Shown here: one piece after another, positions 26,264-35,440 of the stretch | How the letters are laid out: the number at the start of each line of letters is the position of its first letter | Numbering within the stretch: position 1 is the first letter of the stretch | NCBI GenBank assembly: GCA_030679145.1 | Contig: JAUXTU010000036.1 | Coordinates: forward strand, 22,480 to 86,479 | Length of the DNA: 64,000 nucleotides | Origin: Bacteroidota bacterium | GTDB lineage: Bacteria > Bacteroidota > Ignavibacteria > UBA10030 > UBA8401 | Direction of reading: 5' to 3' | Program-made: the position numbers and the translations under genes | Notes under the pieces: generated by a model | The model's input: the letters and a program-made list of their open reading frames with translations, nothing else | Told to the model about the DNA's origin: nothing | The model's database searches: none

Positions 26264-29032
26264 ATGAAACATATCCGAATATCAACGATATCTTTTATAA
26301 CACTTCTTTTATCACTTACTGCTTTTTCGCAAGAACAAAGCGATTTAGACAAAATCAGACAACAACAAAATCAAACTGGAGGGACTTTATCCGGCAAGAT
26401 TGTCGATCAACAATCAGGCGAAGATATTATTGGAGCCAATATTTTTATTGTAAGCACAAAACTTGGTGCATCAACTGATATAGACGGCAAATTTATCATC
26501 AAAAAAATCCCTGAAGGAAAATACAATGTTCGAATTTCGTTTCTTGGCTATGAAACAAAGAATATTTCCGATGTTGAGATCAAATTGAGTGAAAATACAT
26601 CATTGAACGTAAGTATTGGCGAAGATCAAGGAATCCAACAGCAGGAAGTTGTTGTTAGCGCAAACGCAATTAAATCAGGCGAAGGAGCAATTCTTGCTGA
26701 GCGCAAAAAAGCAGCAAGTATAGGCGACGGCATCAGCTCCGAACAGATGAAAAAAGCTCCCGACGCAACCAGCGGTGATGCATTAAAACGGGTAACGGGT
26801 GTTACGATTGTGGATAATAAGTTTGTTTTTGTCCGCGGTGTTACCGACCGGTACAACCAAACAACATTGAATGGCGCATCTGTCCCTAGTACAAGCGTTG
26901 ATAAAAAGAGCTTCTCATTCGATATGCTCCCTTCAAATCTACTCGATAATATGAATATTGCAAAGACCGCTTCACCGGACCTTCCGGGAGATTTTACCGG
27001 CGGTTTGGTTCAGATCAATACGTTAGATATTCCAGAACAGTTATCAATTAAAATAATGTCAGGCGGATCGATGAATTCGATCACCACGTTCAAAGATTTT
27101 CACCGCTCTCAGGGTGGTGCATCAGATTGGATCGGAAACGATGATGGAACACGATTATATCCCGCGCAAAAAATCTCCATTTCTGATCTCGGAAAAACTC
27201 TTCCTAATTCCTGGGGATCGAATCTTAAGAAAGGTCTGATTGCGCAGTCGTTCAGTGTTTCAATAGGAGACAGGGTTGATTTTGAGGAAGATCAACTCGG
27301 GATCATTGCCGCGTTAACATACCGAAATAATTTTCAACACTCTAATTTCGGTATCAAAGAATACGGCGGCGGACAATTACGCAGGGATGTTAGCGGGTTT
27401 TCGGATAAAGTTTCTGTGTTGTGGGGAGGAATTTTTGATATGAGTTATAAACTTGGAGAGCTTAATAAGTTCAGTATCAAAAATAATTATAATCGCTCAG
27501 CAGAAGATAAAGTATATATCATGAGCGGATATAAAGCTGATGATGATGAAAATATAAGATCCTATCAAACAGAATGGGAACAACGAGGAATGTATTCCGG
27601 TCAGATATCCGGAGAACATCAGTTGCCGGAACTCTTCAACACAAAAATTGATTGGATGACTAATTTCTCACAGGCGCGAACAGAACAACCGGATAGAAAA
27701 GAACTGGTCTATTCTGCCTCACCATATTCAGATCAACCAATGATTGCAAAGCCCGGGGAACGATCATGGGGAAATATTTACGAAAAGACCGTCGGGCAGA
27801 AAATGAATATTGCCATTCCCACAGAAACAATGAAATTTAAATTCGGAGTATTCAATGAACGCCGGACAAAGAATTTCAGCATGAAGTTTTATCAAGTAAG
27901 CAGCAACAATCTTTCATCGGAAAACTTTATTATGACGACGTATGCTGTCGATTCAATTTATCGCCAGGAGAATTTTGGTCCCGGAAAATTCTCACTTATG
28001 TCTTTCGATAACTCCAGCGGTGCGTATGATGCTGAACAGGATCTATTCGCATACTACGGAATGATAGACATTCCATTTTCAATCATCGGTCAGAGTTTTC
28101 GTTTCACCGGCGGGGTGAGAATTGAAAAATCACGGCAGGAAATATCGACTGCTCAAGGCCGTTTAGGTTCTTCCTCGATCAGTTCATATCTCTATAATTC
28201 GGACATGCTTCCCTCGGCAAATATTACTTATATGATTGATGAACAGCAGAATATACGCGTTGCATACAGTCAAACCGTTAATCGTCCTGAATTTCGTGAA
28301 CGTTCAGCATTCTATTATTACGATTTCGATAAATCAGAATATGTACGAGGAAATTCCCAGCTTTCCCGAGCACTTATCAGAAATTACGATCTCCGATATG
28401 AAATATTTCCTTCGTTCGGAGATGTCATTGCCGCAAGCTATTTCTATAAATCATTCACCAATCCGATTGAAGAAGCGAGAACATACACTTCATTCGTGGA
28501 AAGAACCTGGATCAATGCTGTAAAGGGTAAAAATTATGGATGGGAATTTGAAGTCAGAAAGAATCTTTCATTCTTGAGTGAATATTTTATGTCATCTTCC
28601 ATTGTTGCGAATTATACAAGAATCATTTCTTCTATCCCATTCAGAGAGAACAAAGGAAATTCATCGCTTCAACAGATCATTGAAGGCGAACGCCAAATGC
28701 AGGGACAATCACCGTATATGTATAATATATCCTTCTCATTTGTTGAACCGACTCTTGGCACATCGTTAAACATTCTCTATAACGAATATGGTTCACGCAT
28801 TGATGCGATCGGAGATGTAAAAGCGGGAGACGGCGATGTGTATGAACAGAAACGAGGCACAGTTGATCTTTCAATTTCGCAGCCGTTGGGAATATTGATG
28901 AAAGGGCTTGAATGGAAATTCGCTGCAAAGAATCTCAACAACCAGCCGATCGTGTATACTCAAGGCAACGATGTATACCGAACAAACTTTGTTGGGACTA
29001 ATTATTCAATGCAGCTTAGTTATTCATTTTAA
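26264..29032 (+). CDS. TonB-dependent receptor, probable phosphate-starvation receptor
   Basis: 922-residue outer-membrane receptor: signal peptide (MKHIRISTISFITLLLSLTAFSQ), carboxypeptidase-like domain (GKIVDQQSGEDIIGANIFIV, about 40-120), plug (DATSGDALKRVTGVTIVDNKFVFVRGVTDRYNQTTLNGASVP), and barrel ending in TNYSMQLSYSF with terminal Phe. It is preceded by three 11-bp-spaced Pho-like repeats and followed by a beta-helix surface protein under a similar box. I infer uptake of a phosphorylated or phosphate-linked compound during starvation; the substrate itself is not visible. Confidence 0.88.
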   Translation: MKHIRISTISFITLLLSLTAFSQEQSDLDKIRQQQNQTGGTLSGKIVDQQSGEDIIGANIFIVSTKLGASTDIDGKFIIKKIPEGKYNVRISFLGYETKNISDVEIKLSENTSLNVSIGEDQGIQQQEVVVSANAIKSGEGAILAERKKAASIGDGISSEQMKKAPDATSGDALKRVTGVTIVDNKFVFVRGVTDRYNQTTLNGASVPSTSVDKKSFSFDMLPSNLLDNMNIAKTASPDLPGDFTGGLVQINTLDIPEQLSIKIMSGGSMNSITTFKDFHRSQGGASDWIGNDDGTRLYPAQKISISDLGKTLPNSWGSNLKKGLIAQSFSVSIGDRVDFEEDQLGIIAALTYRNNFQHSNFGIKEYGGGQLRRDVSGFSDKVSVLWGGIFDMSYKLGELNKFSIKNNYNRSAEDKVYIMSGYKADDDENIRSYQTEWEQRGMYSGQISGEHQLPELFNTKIDWMTNFSQARTEQPDRKELVYSASPYSDQPMIAKPGERSWGNIYEKTVGQKMNIAIPTETMKFKFGVFNERRTKNFSMKFYQVSSNNLSSENFIMTTYAVDSIYRQENFGPGKFSLMSFDNSSGAYDAEQDLFAYYGMIDIPFSIIGQSFRFTGGVRIEKSRQEISTAQGRLGSSSISSYLYNSDMLPSANITYMIDEQQNIRVAYSQTVNRPEFRERSAFYYYDFDKSEYVRGNSQLSRALIRNYDLRYEIFPSFGDVIAASYFYKSFTNPIEEARTYTSFVERTWINAVKGKNYGWEFEVRKNLSFLSEYFMSSSIVANYTRIISSIPFRENKGNSSLQQIIEGERQMQGQSPYMYNISFSFVEPTLGTSLNILYNEYGSRIDAIGDVKAGDGDVYEQKRGTVDLSISQPLGILMKGLEWKFAAKNLNNQPIVYTQGNDVYRTNFVGTNYSMQLSYSF

Positions 29033-29055
29033 CTTGATCGTATATATTTTATTTC

Positions 29056-29085
29056 AAAGGGAATCAGTTATTGATTCCTTTTTTT
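29056..29085 (+). terminator. Terminator of the TonB receptor gene
   Basis: AAAGGGAATCA gtta TTGATTCCTTTTTTT, a hairpin with T-run 24 bases after the stop codon. Confidence 0.8.
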
Positions 29086-29096
29086 ATTTACACAAA

Positions 29097-29124
29097 CGTA
29101 ACGTTACATTCACGGTAAGATAAA
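29097..29124 (+). promoter_or_regulatory. Pho-box-like repeats upstream of the beta-helix protein
   Basis: CGTAAC (29097), ATTCAC (29108) and GATAAA (29119), again 11 bases apart; weaker than the other sites. ATTCAC also appears as a half-site at 32067. Confidence 0.55.
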
Positions 29125-29214
29125 ACAGTATTAATAAATTGATGTGAAATAAAAAATTATTCCATTGCAAATTTTAATCACAATTCACATTCAATCAATA
29201 TGAAAGGATCCACA

Positions 29215-30909
29215 ATGAAGAAACTTTCACTGCTTGGCACACTGTTCCTTGTTGTGTCATTAGCGTTTGCCTTACCACGTCCCACAAAAGTGATCGGTGC
29301 CGGTTTAGGTGCTGCTGCCAAAACAGCGTTCAATCTTACTGCAGGAAAATCGATTACGCTTTCCCGCGACACCATCTATATCCTTACCGGTTTTTATTAT
29401 GTTGATTCTCTTGCAACACTAACGATACAATCCGGCACAGTGATCATGGGAGACAGTGCGACAAACGGTACATTGATCATTCGTCGCGGCGGGAAGATAT
29501 TTGCCGATGGAACAAAATCAGAGCCGATCGTTTTCACCTCTTCAAAACCTGCAGGTCAACGCAAACGCGGCGATTGGGGTGGAGTAATAATTCTTGGAAG
29601 CGCACCGACAAATAAACCGGTGACAAACAAGATCGAAGGAATTGATGTTGGGGGCGAATACGGCGGATCAGTTTCAAACGATAACAGCGGTATATTTCGA
29701 TATGTTCGTATTGAATATCCGGGAATTGTTATCTCGTTGAACAACGAGATCAATGGTTTAACAATGGGCGGTGTTGGAAGTGGAACAACGATTGAGTATG
29801 TGCAGGTCACAAATTCCGGTGATGATTCATTTGAATGGTTCGGCGGTACAGTTGATGCAAAATACCTTATTGCACTCAATGGTACGGATGATGAATTTGA
29901 TACCGACTTTGGTTATTCTGGAAAAGTACAATTTGCATTTGGAAAACGCGATCCTAATCTTTGGGATGCAGCCGGTCAGTCCAACGGATTCGAGTCGGAT
30001 AATGATGGAACACCGACAACGGCTGCACCATTAACATCACCCGTATTCTCAAATGTTACACTTGTAGGTCCTCAAGCTGATACGAACGTTGCTTTACCCG
30101 TCGGTCATAAATTTGAATATGGAGCGTTGATACGAAAAAATACAAGATTAAGCGTTCACAATTCAATCATTATAGGTTATCCATATGGAATCTCCATTCG
30201 TAATGATTCTACAGCAGCATATGCACTTCAAGGAAATTTACAGATCAGAAATGTAAGTCTGCAGGCTCGCACGAATGTTCTGAACACAGCAACTGTTGCC
30301 GGTGCAGTCGGATTTAATTTTGCTACATTCTTCGGAACCGCAGGATGGAATAATCTTGGCGATACTCCTCGTCAACCCGCTGCAATTGCGCTTGTCGATG
30401 CGTTCAATGCGTCGAATCCTGATGTCCGACCGACTGTTTCATCCGAAGCGACAACAACAGGAACAAATTACAGCAGTACGCAATTAACAAATCCATTCTT
30501 TACACAAGTAAGTTATCGCGGTGCATTCGATCCCTCGAAAGCGAAAGATCAGCAATGGGATTTTGGCTGGTCAAATTATGCACCGCAAAACAAAGATTAC
30601 AGCAACGGAACAACAGATGTTCAATCCATCGGTCAATTCATGCCAAATGAATATTCGCTCGGTCAGAATTTTCCGAATCCGTTCAATCCTGCAACGACCA
30701 TACAATATAAACTTCCGGTCAATGGAAACGTTACATTGAAAGTATTCAACATCATCGGGCAAGAAGTAACAACACTGGTGAATGAGTTTCAAACCACCGG
30801 TGCGTATTCAGTTTCGTTTGATGCATCGAAACTTTCGTCAGGGATTTATTTTTACAGCTTGAAAACTCAAGAGTATTCGCAAACCAAAAAAATGATGCTG
30901 TTGAAATAA
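29215..30909 (+). CDS. Secreted right-handed beta-helix protein with T9SS tail
   Basis: Start taken at the ATG at 29215 (MKKLSLLGTLFLVVSLAFA), which has GAAAGGATC in front; the track start at 29200 overlaps that ribosome site. The mature protein resembles repeat-rich parallel beta-helix surface proteins (LTIQSGTVIMGDSATNGTLIIRRGGKIFADGT, then GVIILGSAP, VTNSGDDSFEWFGGTVDAKYL). It ends in NFPNPFNPATTIQYKLPVNGNVTLKVFNIIG, a T9SS sorting domain. Sitting between a TonB receptor and a phosphoesterase under a Pho-like box, it may bind or present a phosphorus source at the surface. That is inference; no catalytic motif was seen. Confidence 0.82.
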   Translation: MKKLSLLGTLFLVVSLAFALPRPTKVIGAGLGAAAKTAFNLTAGKSITLSRDTIYILTGFYYVDSLATLTIQSGTVIMGDSATNGTLIIRRGGKIFADGTKSEPIVFTSSKPAGQRKRGDWGGVIILGSAPTNKPVTNKIEGIDVGGEYGGSVSNDNSGIFRYVRIEYPGIVISLNNEINGLTMGGVGSGTTIEYVQVTNSGDDSFEWFGGTVDAKYLIALNGTDDEFDTDFGYSGKVQFAFGKRDPNLWDAAGQSNGFESDNDGTPTTAAPLTSPVFSNVTLVGPQADTNVALPVGHKFEYGALIRKNTRLSVHNSIIIGYPYGISIRNDSTAAYALQGNLQIRNVSLQARTNVLNTATVAGAVGFNFATFFGTAGWNNLGDTPRQPAAIALVDAFNASNPDVRPTVSSEATTTGTNYSSTQLTNPFFTQVSYRGAFDPSKAKDQQWDFGWSNYAPQNKDYSNGTTDVQSIGQFMPNEYSLGQNFPNPFNPATTIQYKLPVNGNVTLKVFNIIGQEVTTLVNEFQTTGAYSVSFDASKLSSGIYFYSLKTQEYSQTKKMMLLK

Positions 30910-30931
30910 TATTGCTCCTTATACCAACGAC

Positions 30932-30956
30932 AAAAAGCCTCATCATGAGGCTTTTT
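30932..30956 (+). terminator. Terminator of the beta-helix protein gene
   Basis: AAAAAGCCTC atcat GAGGCTTTTT, a 10-bp perfect stem 22 bases after the stop. Confidence 0.88.
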
Positions 30957-30982
30957 GCGTTTCAGGAAACAGAATGATCTTT

Positions 30983-30999
30983 CATAACAAAAAGGTAAC
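30983..30999 (+). promoter_or_regulatory. Pho-box-like repeats upstream of the metallophosphoesterase
   Basis: CATAAC (30983) and GGTAAC (30994), 11 bases apart, 46 bases before the start codon. Confidence 0.6.
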
Positions 31000-31044
31000 A
31001 TCATCTTCAAGGAAGCATGATGTTGCAACGGTATCTTTGTTTCA

Positions 31045-31995
31045 ATGAAAAAGACATTTACCATTGCACATCTTTCGGATCTTCATTTAAGCCCAGATTT
31101 TTTTCCTGAACGTTCAAGGCATTTTCGTTCCATTCTTTCATTTTGCAAACAACGCCAGGTCGATCATATCATCATTACCGGAGATATTACGAATCAGGCA
31201 AAAGAAAATGAGTTCGATCATTTTCGAAAGATTTTAAGAGAGTTTTCACTGCTCGACAGCAAAAAAATAACAGTAATTAATGGTAATCATGATATTTTTG
31301 GTGGACCATATTATGCTGAGGATGTTCTCAGTTTTCCAACGGCATGCAAATCAACAGATTATGCAGAGAAGATGGATCAGTTCTATCGTTATACAAAAGA
31401 GACATTCACTTCAACAAAATTTTTCTCTGAAAAAAGCTTTTTTCCATTTCTTAAAGTTGTTGGAGACATTGCAATTGTAGGGTTAAACTCGGTGGCAGAG
31501 TGGCACGCCGTCAAGAATCCGATTGGCTCGAACGGGAAGATCAATAGTGAACAATTTAAAAGTCTGCGCGAGCTGCTCAACTGCGAAGAAATAAAAAAGA
31601 AAAAAATATTTATTGCAATTCATCACCACTTCTCGGCTAAAAGCGATGTTGATCATTCTTCAACAATGGAACGAATATGGTCTGCGGTAGAATCTGCGAC
31701 GTTAAAACTGCGAAAGAAGAAAAGACTGTTGAAATTATTTACCAAAGCGAATGTTGCCAAAGTGCTTCACGGTCATGTTCACCATCATGGAATGTATAAA
31801 AAAGAAGGAATCACATTTGTCAACGCCGGGGCCACGATTGTTCCCGCAAAAAACTCGCAACAAGCATTTCACTTTATCAACGTACGAGAAGAGTGTATCG
31901 AAACAGAGAATATTGTAATCCCGGCACAGTTGAAGTCATATCAAAAAAAAGAAATACCTTTACGCAATATTCGTAAAAGCCTTGCCATTGCGTGA
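31045..31995 (+). CDS. Calcineurin-like metallophosphoesterase
   Basis: A 316-residue dimetal phosphoesterase. Motifs appear in order: ISDLHLS-type AHLSDLHLSPD (about 8-18), GDITNQAKENEF, NGNHDIFGG, AIHHHF and HGHVHHHG. The overall form is closest to the CpdA/3',5'-cyclic phosphodiesterase class. There is no signal peptide, so it is probably cytoplasmic, releasing phosphate from imported phosphoesters or turning over a nucleotide signal. A Pho-like repeat lies directly upstream. Confidence 0.88.
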   Translation: MKKTFTIAHLSDLHLSPDFFPERSRHFRSILSFCKQRQVDHIIITGDITNQAKENEFDHFRKILREFSLLDSKKITVINGNHDIFGGPYYAEDVLSFPTACKSTDYAEKMDQFYRYTKETFTSTKFFSEKSFFPFLKVVGDIAIVGLNSVAEWHAVKNPIGSNGKINSEQFKSLRELLNCEEIKKKKIFIAIHHHFSAKSDVDHSSTMERIWSAVESATLKLRKKKRLLKLFTKANVAKVLHGHVHHHGMYKKEGITFVNAGATIVPAKNSQQAFHFINVREECIETENIVIPAQLKSYQKKEIPLRNIRKSLAIA

Positions 31996-32044
31996 TGATA
32001 GTAAACAGGACTTACCTCTCCATCTCTATTGCTTCATATAGAAT

Positions 32045-32072
32045 ATTAACAAAAAATTAACACTGTATTCAC
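32045..32072 (+). promoter_or_regulatory. Pho-box-like repeats upstream of the PhoB-like regulator
   Basis: ATTAAC (32045), ATTAAC (32056) and ATTCAC (32067), 11 bases apart. This is close to the TTAACA-N5-TTAACA form known from other phyla, and sits 52 bases before the start codon. Confidence 0.75.
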
Positions 32073-32123
32073 ATTAACCTAATGGTAAGCGATGATATTA
32101 TTGATATATAATCTGAGTCTACT

Positions 32124-32435
32124 ATGGAACGAATCGCAATAAAACAAATCATCATTGATCCGGAACGCTTCGTTGTTATGAAAGAAGGTTCGAAGGTTAT
32201 TCTGACAAAAACGGAGTTTTTTATTTTGTATCTCATGATGAGCACAAAAGGAAAGATCCAATCCAGAAATGCTATTTCTAAATTTGCATGGGGGTTGGAA
32301 TCATTGGACCGCCCAAGGACCATTGATACTCATATCAGTAATATTCGAAGAAAGATTGGAAGAATAGATGAAAAGGAGATCATCACCGTCATAAAAGGTG
32401 TTGGATATAAGTTGGACGATTCATTAGTTGAATAA
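32124..32435 (+). CDS. Stand-alone PhoB/OmpR-type DNA-binding domain (no receiver)
   Basis: 103 residues that are entirely a winged-helix Trans_reg_C domain: VILTKTEFFILYLMMSTKGKIQSRNAISKFAWG, then RPRTIDTHISNIRRKIG and ITVIKGVGYKL. The usual 120-residue receiver with its phospho-Asp is missing, and nothing upstream within 128 bases encodes one, so it is not a simple frameshift. Pho-like repeats precede it and a strong terminator follows. It may be the Pho activator working without phosphorylation, or a competitor for the boxes. Confidence 0.85.
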   Translation: MERIAIKQIIIDPERFVVMKEGSKVILTKTEFFILYLMMSTKGKIQSRNAISKFAWGLESLDRPRTIDTHISNIRRKIGRIDEKEIITVIKGVGYKLDDSLVE

Positions 32436-32494
32436 CGTCATCCGTTAAACAAAGCTCTTGGTGCATTTGAAATATCCCATTTCAAAATACTCGT

Positions 32495-32537
32495 AAAAAA
32501 ACAAAAGGCAGAATAGCATTCTGCCTTTTGTTTTTTT
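32495..32537 (+). terminator. Strong terminator after the PhoB-like gene
   Basis: AACAAAAGGCAGAAT agc ATTCTGCCTTTTGTT, a very long, nearly perfect stem with A/T tails on both sides. Confidence 0.9.
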
Positions 32538-32569
32538 ACATTATTCCCAAAATAATTGGGAGAATAAGT

Positions 32570-33001
32570 ATGAGCGACAAACGGGTTACATGGAACGAAT
32601 ATTTTATGAACATTGCGGAACAAGTGGCGACACGGAGTACGTGCAGCAGAAAAAATGTCGGTGCAGTGATCGTGCGTGACAAGACGATCCTTTCCACGGG
32701 GTATAACGGCAGTCTGCGCGGTGCACCGCATTGCGATGAAGCGGGACATGATATGGAGAATGATCATTGTGTCCGCACGGTGCATGCTGAAGCAAATGCA
32801 GTTGCGCAAGCCGCTAAACATGGCGTCAGGATTGATGAATCTGAAATCTATGTAACTGCGTCTCCATGCTTAACCTGCTTTAAATTGATTGCGAACAGCG
32901 GAATTCGAAAAATATTCTTTAAGGAATTTTATCGAGATAATCGAATTACGGAATATGCGCAACAGGCAGGAGTTACGCTGGTGTTCATGGAAAAGAGGTA
33001 A
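32570..33001 (+). CDS. Deoxycytidylate (dCMP) deaminase
   Basis: Zinc deaminase converting dCMP to dUMP for thymidylate synthesis. The zinc and catalytic motifs are TVHAEANAV (HAE) and SPCLTC (PCxxC); RSTCSRKNVGAVIVRD and GYNGSLRGAPHCDE are typical of the ComEB/dCMP deaminase family. The start is the ATG at 32570 with GGGAGAATA before it; the track start at 32528 lies inside the terminator. It is flanked by its own terminators and probably unrelated to the Pho genes around it. Confidence 0.92.
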   Translation: MSDKRVTWNEYFMNIAEQVATRSTCSRKNVGAVIVRDKTILSTGYNGSLRGAPHCDEAGHDMENDHCVRTVHAEANAVAQAAKHGVRIDESEIYVTASPCLTCFKLIANSGIRKIFFKEFYRDNRITEYAQQAGVTLVFMEKR

Positions 33002-33027
33002 GAAAATATTTATACAAGAACAACGAA

Positions 33028-33059
33028 TAAAAAAGTCAGGTGTAATGCCTGATTTTTTT
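33028..33059 (+). terminator. Terminator of the dCMP deaminase gene
   Basis: AAAAAGTCAGG tgtaatg CCTGATTTTTTT hairpin with T-run. Confidence 0.85.
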
Positions 33060-33072
33060 GTTTTAAACAAAT

Positions 33073-33111
33073 GTTAACAATTTAGTAATGCAGTGGTAAA
33101 CTATAGATAAT
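33073..33111 (+). promoter_or_regulatory. Pho-box-like repeats upstream of the porin-pst operon
   Basis: GTTAAC (33073), AGTAAT (33084), GGTAAA (33095) and GATAAT (33106), four half-sites at 11-base steps before the OprP-like gene. No similar box precedes pstS, so the porin and pst genes probably share this promoter. Confidence 0.7.
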
Positions 33112-33175
33112 GTATTTTTGGCAATTTCTTGACGTTATCTATACAATACAATCCGTCATTCTTAAGGAAAACATC

Positions 33176-34540
33176 GTGAAATCATTTTTTTCCCTTCTTA
33201 TTGCAGTATTTTTTTTCCATCTCACAATATTTGCTCAGGAGGAAAACCCTGATTCGGTAGTTGTTTCGACGAAAGAACTGCAAGAACAGATCGAACAGTT
33301 AAAATTGCACAACGAAAGTGTGAACGAGATTCTTCTTGATATGAAGAGTTATCTTGACATTGCTCGCAAACTTAAATTCACCGGATATATGCAGACACAG
33401 TATCAAGGGTCAAATGGTATTGGCAGCGCTCAATATCCGATTGGTAATTTTGCGGGAGGAACTTTTCCGACAAACGTTGGTTCGCGGTTTCAAGTTCGTC
33501 GCGGGCGTTTAAAGGTACAATTTGAGAACGATCTTACATTCTCCCAATATGTGTTACAATTTGATGTTACACAAAATGGTTTAGGAATAAAGGATGCGTA
33601 CATCAACATTAAAGATCCATGGGTAAAAAGCTGGAATATGAGAATGGGTGTGTTCGACAGACCGTTCGGTTTTGAAGTTGCATACTCATCCAATTTTCGA
33701 GAGACACCGGAACGGTCGAGAATGTCGCAGACATTGTTTCCCGGTGAACGTGAACTTGGTGCGATGATCGAATTTGCTCCCGAAATCGGCGACTGGACGA
33801 ATTACAATTTGAAACTCGGTGTATTCAACGGCGTGCTCCCGACTGCGAATGAAAATGACAACAGCAAAGATATCATCGGGCGGGCAGGATTTATCATTCC
33901 ATTTGATGAAATCAATTTTGCATTCGATGGCGGAGTTTCGGTCTATCAGGGAAGTGTGCGAAGTAATTCCAAATTCATCTATACGTTTAATGAATCGCAG
34001 AAACTGTTCCTTGTCGATTCAACAACGGCCAACGCCGGAAAGAATTATGAGCGCCAATATTTTGGAGTTGACGGTCAGATGATCTATGATATTCCGTTGC
34101 TTGGCGGAATATCTATTCGCGGTGAATATGATTTTGGCTCACAGCCCGGAACAGATGGATCCAACGTCTTCTATAATTCAACCGCACCTTTATACCAGCG
34201 AAAATTTTATGGTTATTATGTGAGTCTTTTACAAAATATCGGCACAAAACATCAACTGTTGCTTCGATACGATGTGCTTGATCCAAACAGTGAACTTGAA
34301 GGGAGCGATATCGGTGCTCCGGGGAAAAATGGAAAGATCGGAGATCTGAAATACAGTACTATTGGATTGGGTTATCTGTTCCATTTGGATGATAATGTGA
34401 AGTTCACATTCTATTATGAAATGGTAAAAAATGAAACCGTGAATAGTGGTGTAGCAGCAAGCAGTACACTTGCACCGTATAAAACTGATGTGAATGACAA
34501 TGTTTTTACATTTAGAATTCAGTATCGATTTCCGTTCTAA
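33176..34540 (+). CDS. Phosphate-selective porin (OprP/OprO family)
   Basis: I choose the GTG at 33176, preceded by AAGGAAAAC and followed by an ideal signal peptide (KSFFSLLIAVFFFHLTIFAQ). The ATG at 33110 in the track lies in the Pho-like box. The mature part has a short coiled-coil segment (KELQEQIEQLKLHNESVNEILLDMKSYLD) and then a 16-strand-type barrel of the phosphate-selective porin O/P family (RFQVRRGRLKVQFENDLTFSQYVLQFDVT, GAMIEFAPEIGDW, final Phe). It should let phosphate cross the outer membrane. It lies 52 bases before pstS. Confidence 0.87.
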   Translation: MKSFFSLLIAVFFFHLTIFAQEENPDSVVVSTKELQEQIEQLKLHNESVNEILLDMKSYLDIARKLKFTGYMQTQYQGSNGIGSAQYPIGNFAGGTFPTNVGSRFQVRRGRLKVQFENDLTFSQYVLQFDVTQNGLGIKDAYINIKDPWVKSWNMRMGVFDRPFGFEVAYSSNFRETPERSRMSQTLFPGERELGAMIEFAPEIGDWTNYNLKLGVFNGVLPTANENDNSKDIIGRAGFIIPFDEINFAFDGGVSVYQGSVRSNSKFIYTFNESQKLFLVDSTTANAGKNYERQYFGVDGQMIYDIPLLGGISIRGEYDFGSQPGTDGSNVFYNSTAPLYQRKFYGYYVSLLQNIGTKHQLLLRYDVLDPNSELEGSDIGAPGKNGKIGDLKYSTIGLGYLFHLDDNVKFTFYYEMVKNETVNSGVAASSTLAPYKTDVNDNVFTFRIQYRFPF

Positions 34541-34591
34541 TGCGAAATAATGACCATTTCAAATTTTTAAAATAAAAGGAACCATAACAGT

Positions 34592-35413
34592 ATGAAAAAA
34601 TTCATTGCAATTATTTTACTCTTTTCAATCTCCTCATTGTTATTTGCAGAAGATGTCATCACCGTAAAAGGTTCAGATACAATGGTGATCCTGGCGCAGC
34701 GATGGGCGGAATTGTATATGAAGAAAAACCCCGAAGTTACTATTCAAGTGACAGGCGGCGGATCCGGAACAGGAATTTCCGCATTGATCAACGGTACGAC
34801 CGATATCTGTAATGCCTCGCGTCCGATGAAACCGAGCGAAAAACAGAAATTGAAACACCGCTTCAGCAGTCTTGGTGTAGAAATTAAAACCGCAAAAGAT
34901 GGCATCGCGATCTACGTAAGTGAAAAGAATCCGATCAAAGAGTTGACCGTACAACAAGTGAAAGATATTTATACCGGAAAGATTACCAATTGGAAAGAAG
35001 TTGGCGGAATTGATTCACGAATTATTCTATACAGCCGTGAGAACAATTCCGGAACATATGTGTACTTCAAAGAGAATGTTTTAGATGATGAAGATTATTC
35101 CCCAAGTTGTCAGAATATGCCCGGAACAGCGGCTCTGGTAAACGCTATTTCAAAGGATCCGAATGGAATTGGTTATGGCGGAGCAGCTTATGCAAAGGGA
35201 ATTCGTGAAGTTCCAGTAAAAGCGGATGAGAATTCATCTGCATATTTACCGAATGCAGAAAATGTAAAGTCGGGACAATATCCGATCACACGGTTCTTGT
35301 TTATGTATGTGAAAAGCAAGCCAACCGGTGCGATGAAAGAATATATTGACTGGATATTGAGCGAAGAAGGACAAAGCATTGTTGTCAAGGTCGGTTATTT
35401 CCCGCTCCGATAA
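34592..35413 (+). CDS. pstS: Phosphate ABC transporter, substrate-binding protein
   Basis: Periplasmic phosphate-binding protein: signal peptide (MKKFIAIILLFSISSLLFA), then VKGSDTMVILAQRWAELYMKKNPEVTIQVTGGGSGTGISALINGTTDICNASR, the phosphate-binding core, and SRENNSGTYVYFKENVL. The 273-residue length is that of the short PstS class. The ribosome site is AAAAGGAACC. It passes phosphate to PstC/PstA/PstB encoded directly downstream. Confidence 0.95.
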   Translation: MKKFIAIILLFSISSLLFAEDVITVKGSDTMVILAQRWAELYMKKNPEVTIQVTGGGSGTGISALINGTTDICNASRPMKPSEKQKLKHRFSSLGVEIKTAKDGIAIYVSEKNPIKELTVQQVKDIYTGKITNWKEVGGIDSRIILYSRENNSGTYVYFKENVLDDEDYSPSCQNMPGTAALVNAISKDPNGIGYGGAAYAKGIREVPVKADENSSAYLPNAENVKSGQYPITRFLFMYVKSKPTGAMKEYIDWILSEEGQSIVVKVGYFPLR

Positions 35414-35440
35414 CAACACAAACACTATTTAAAAATGTAG

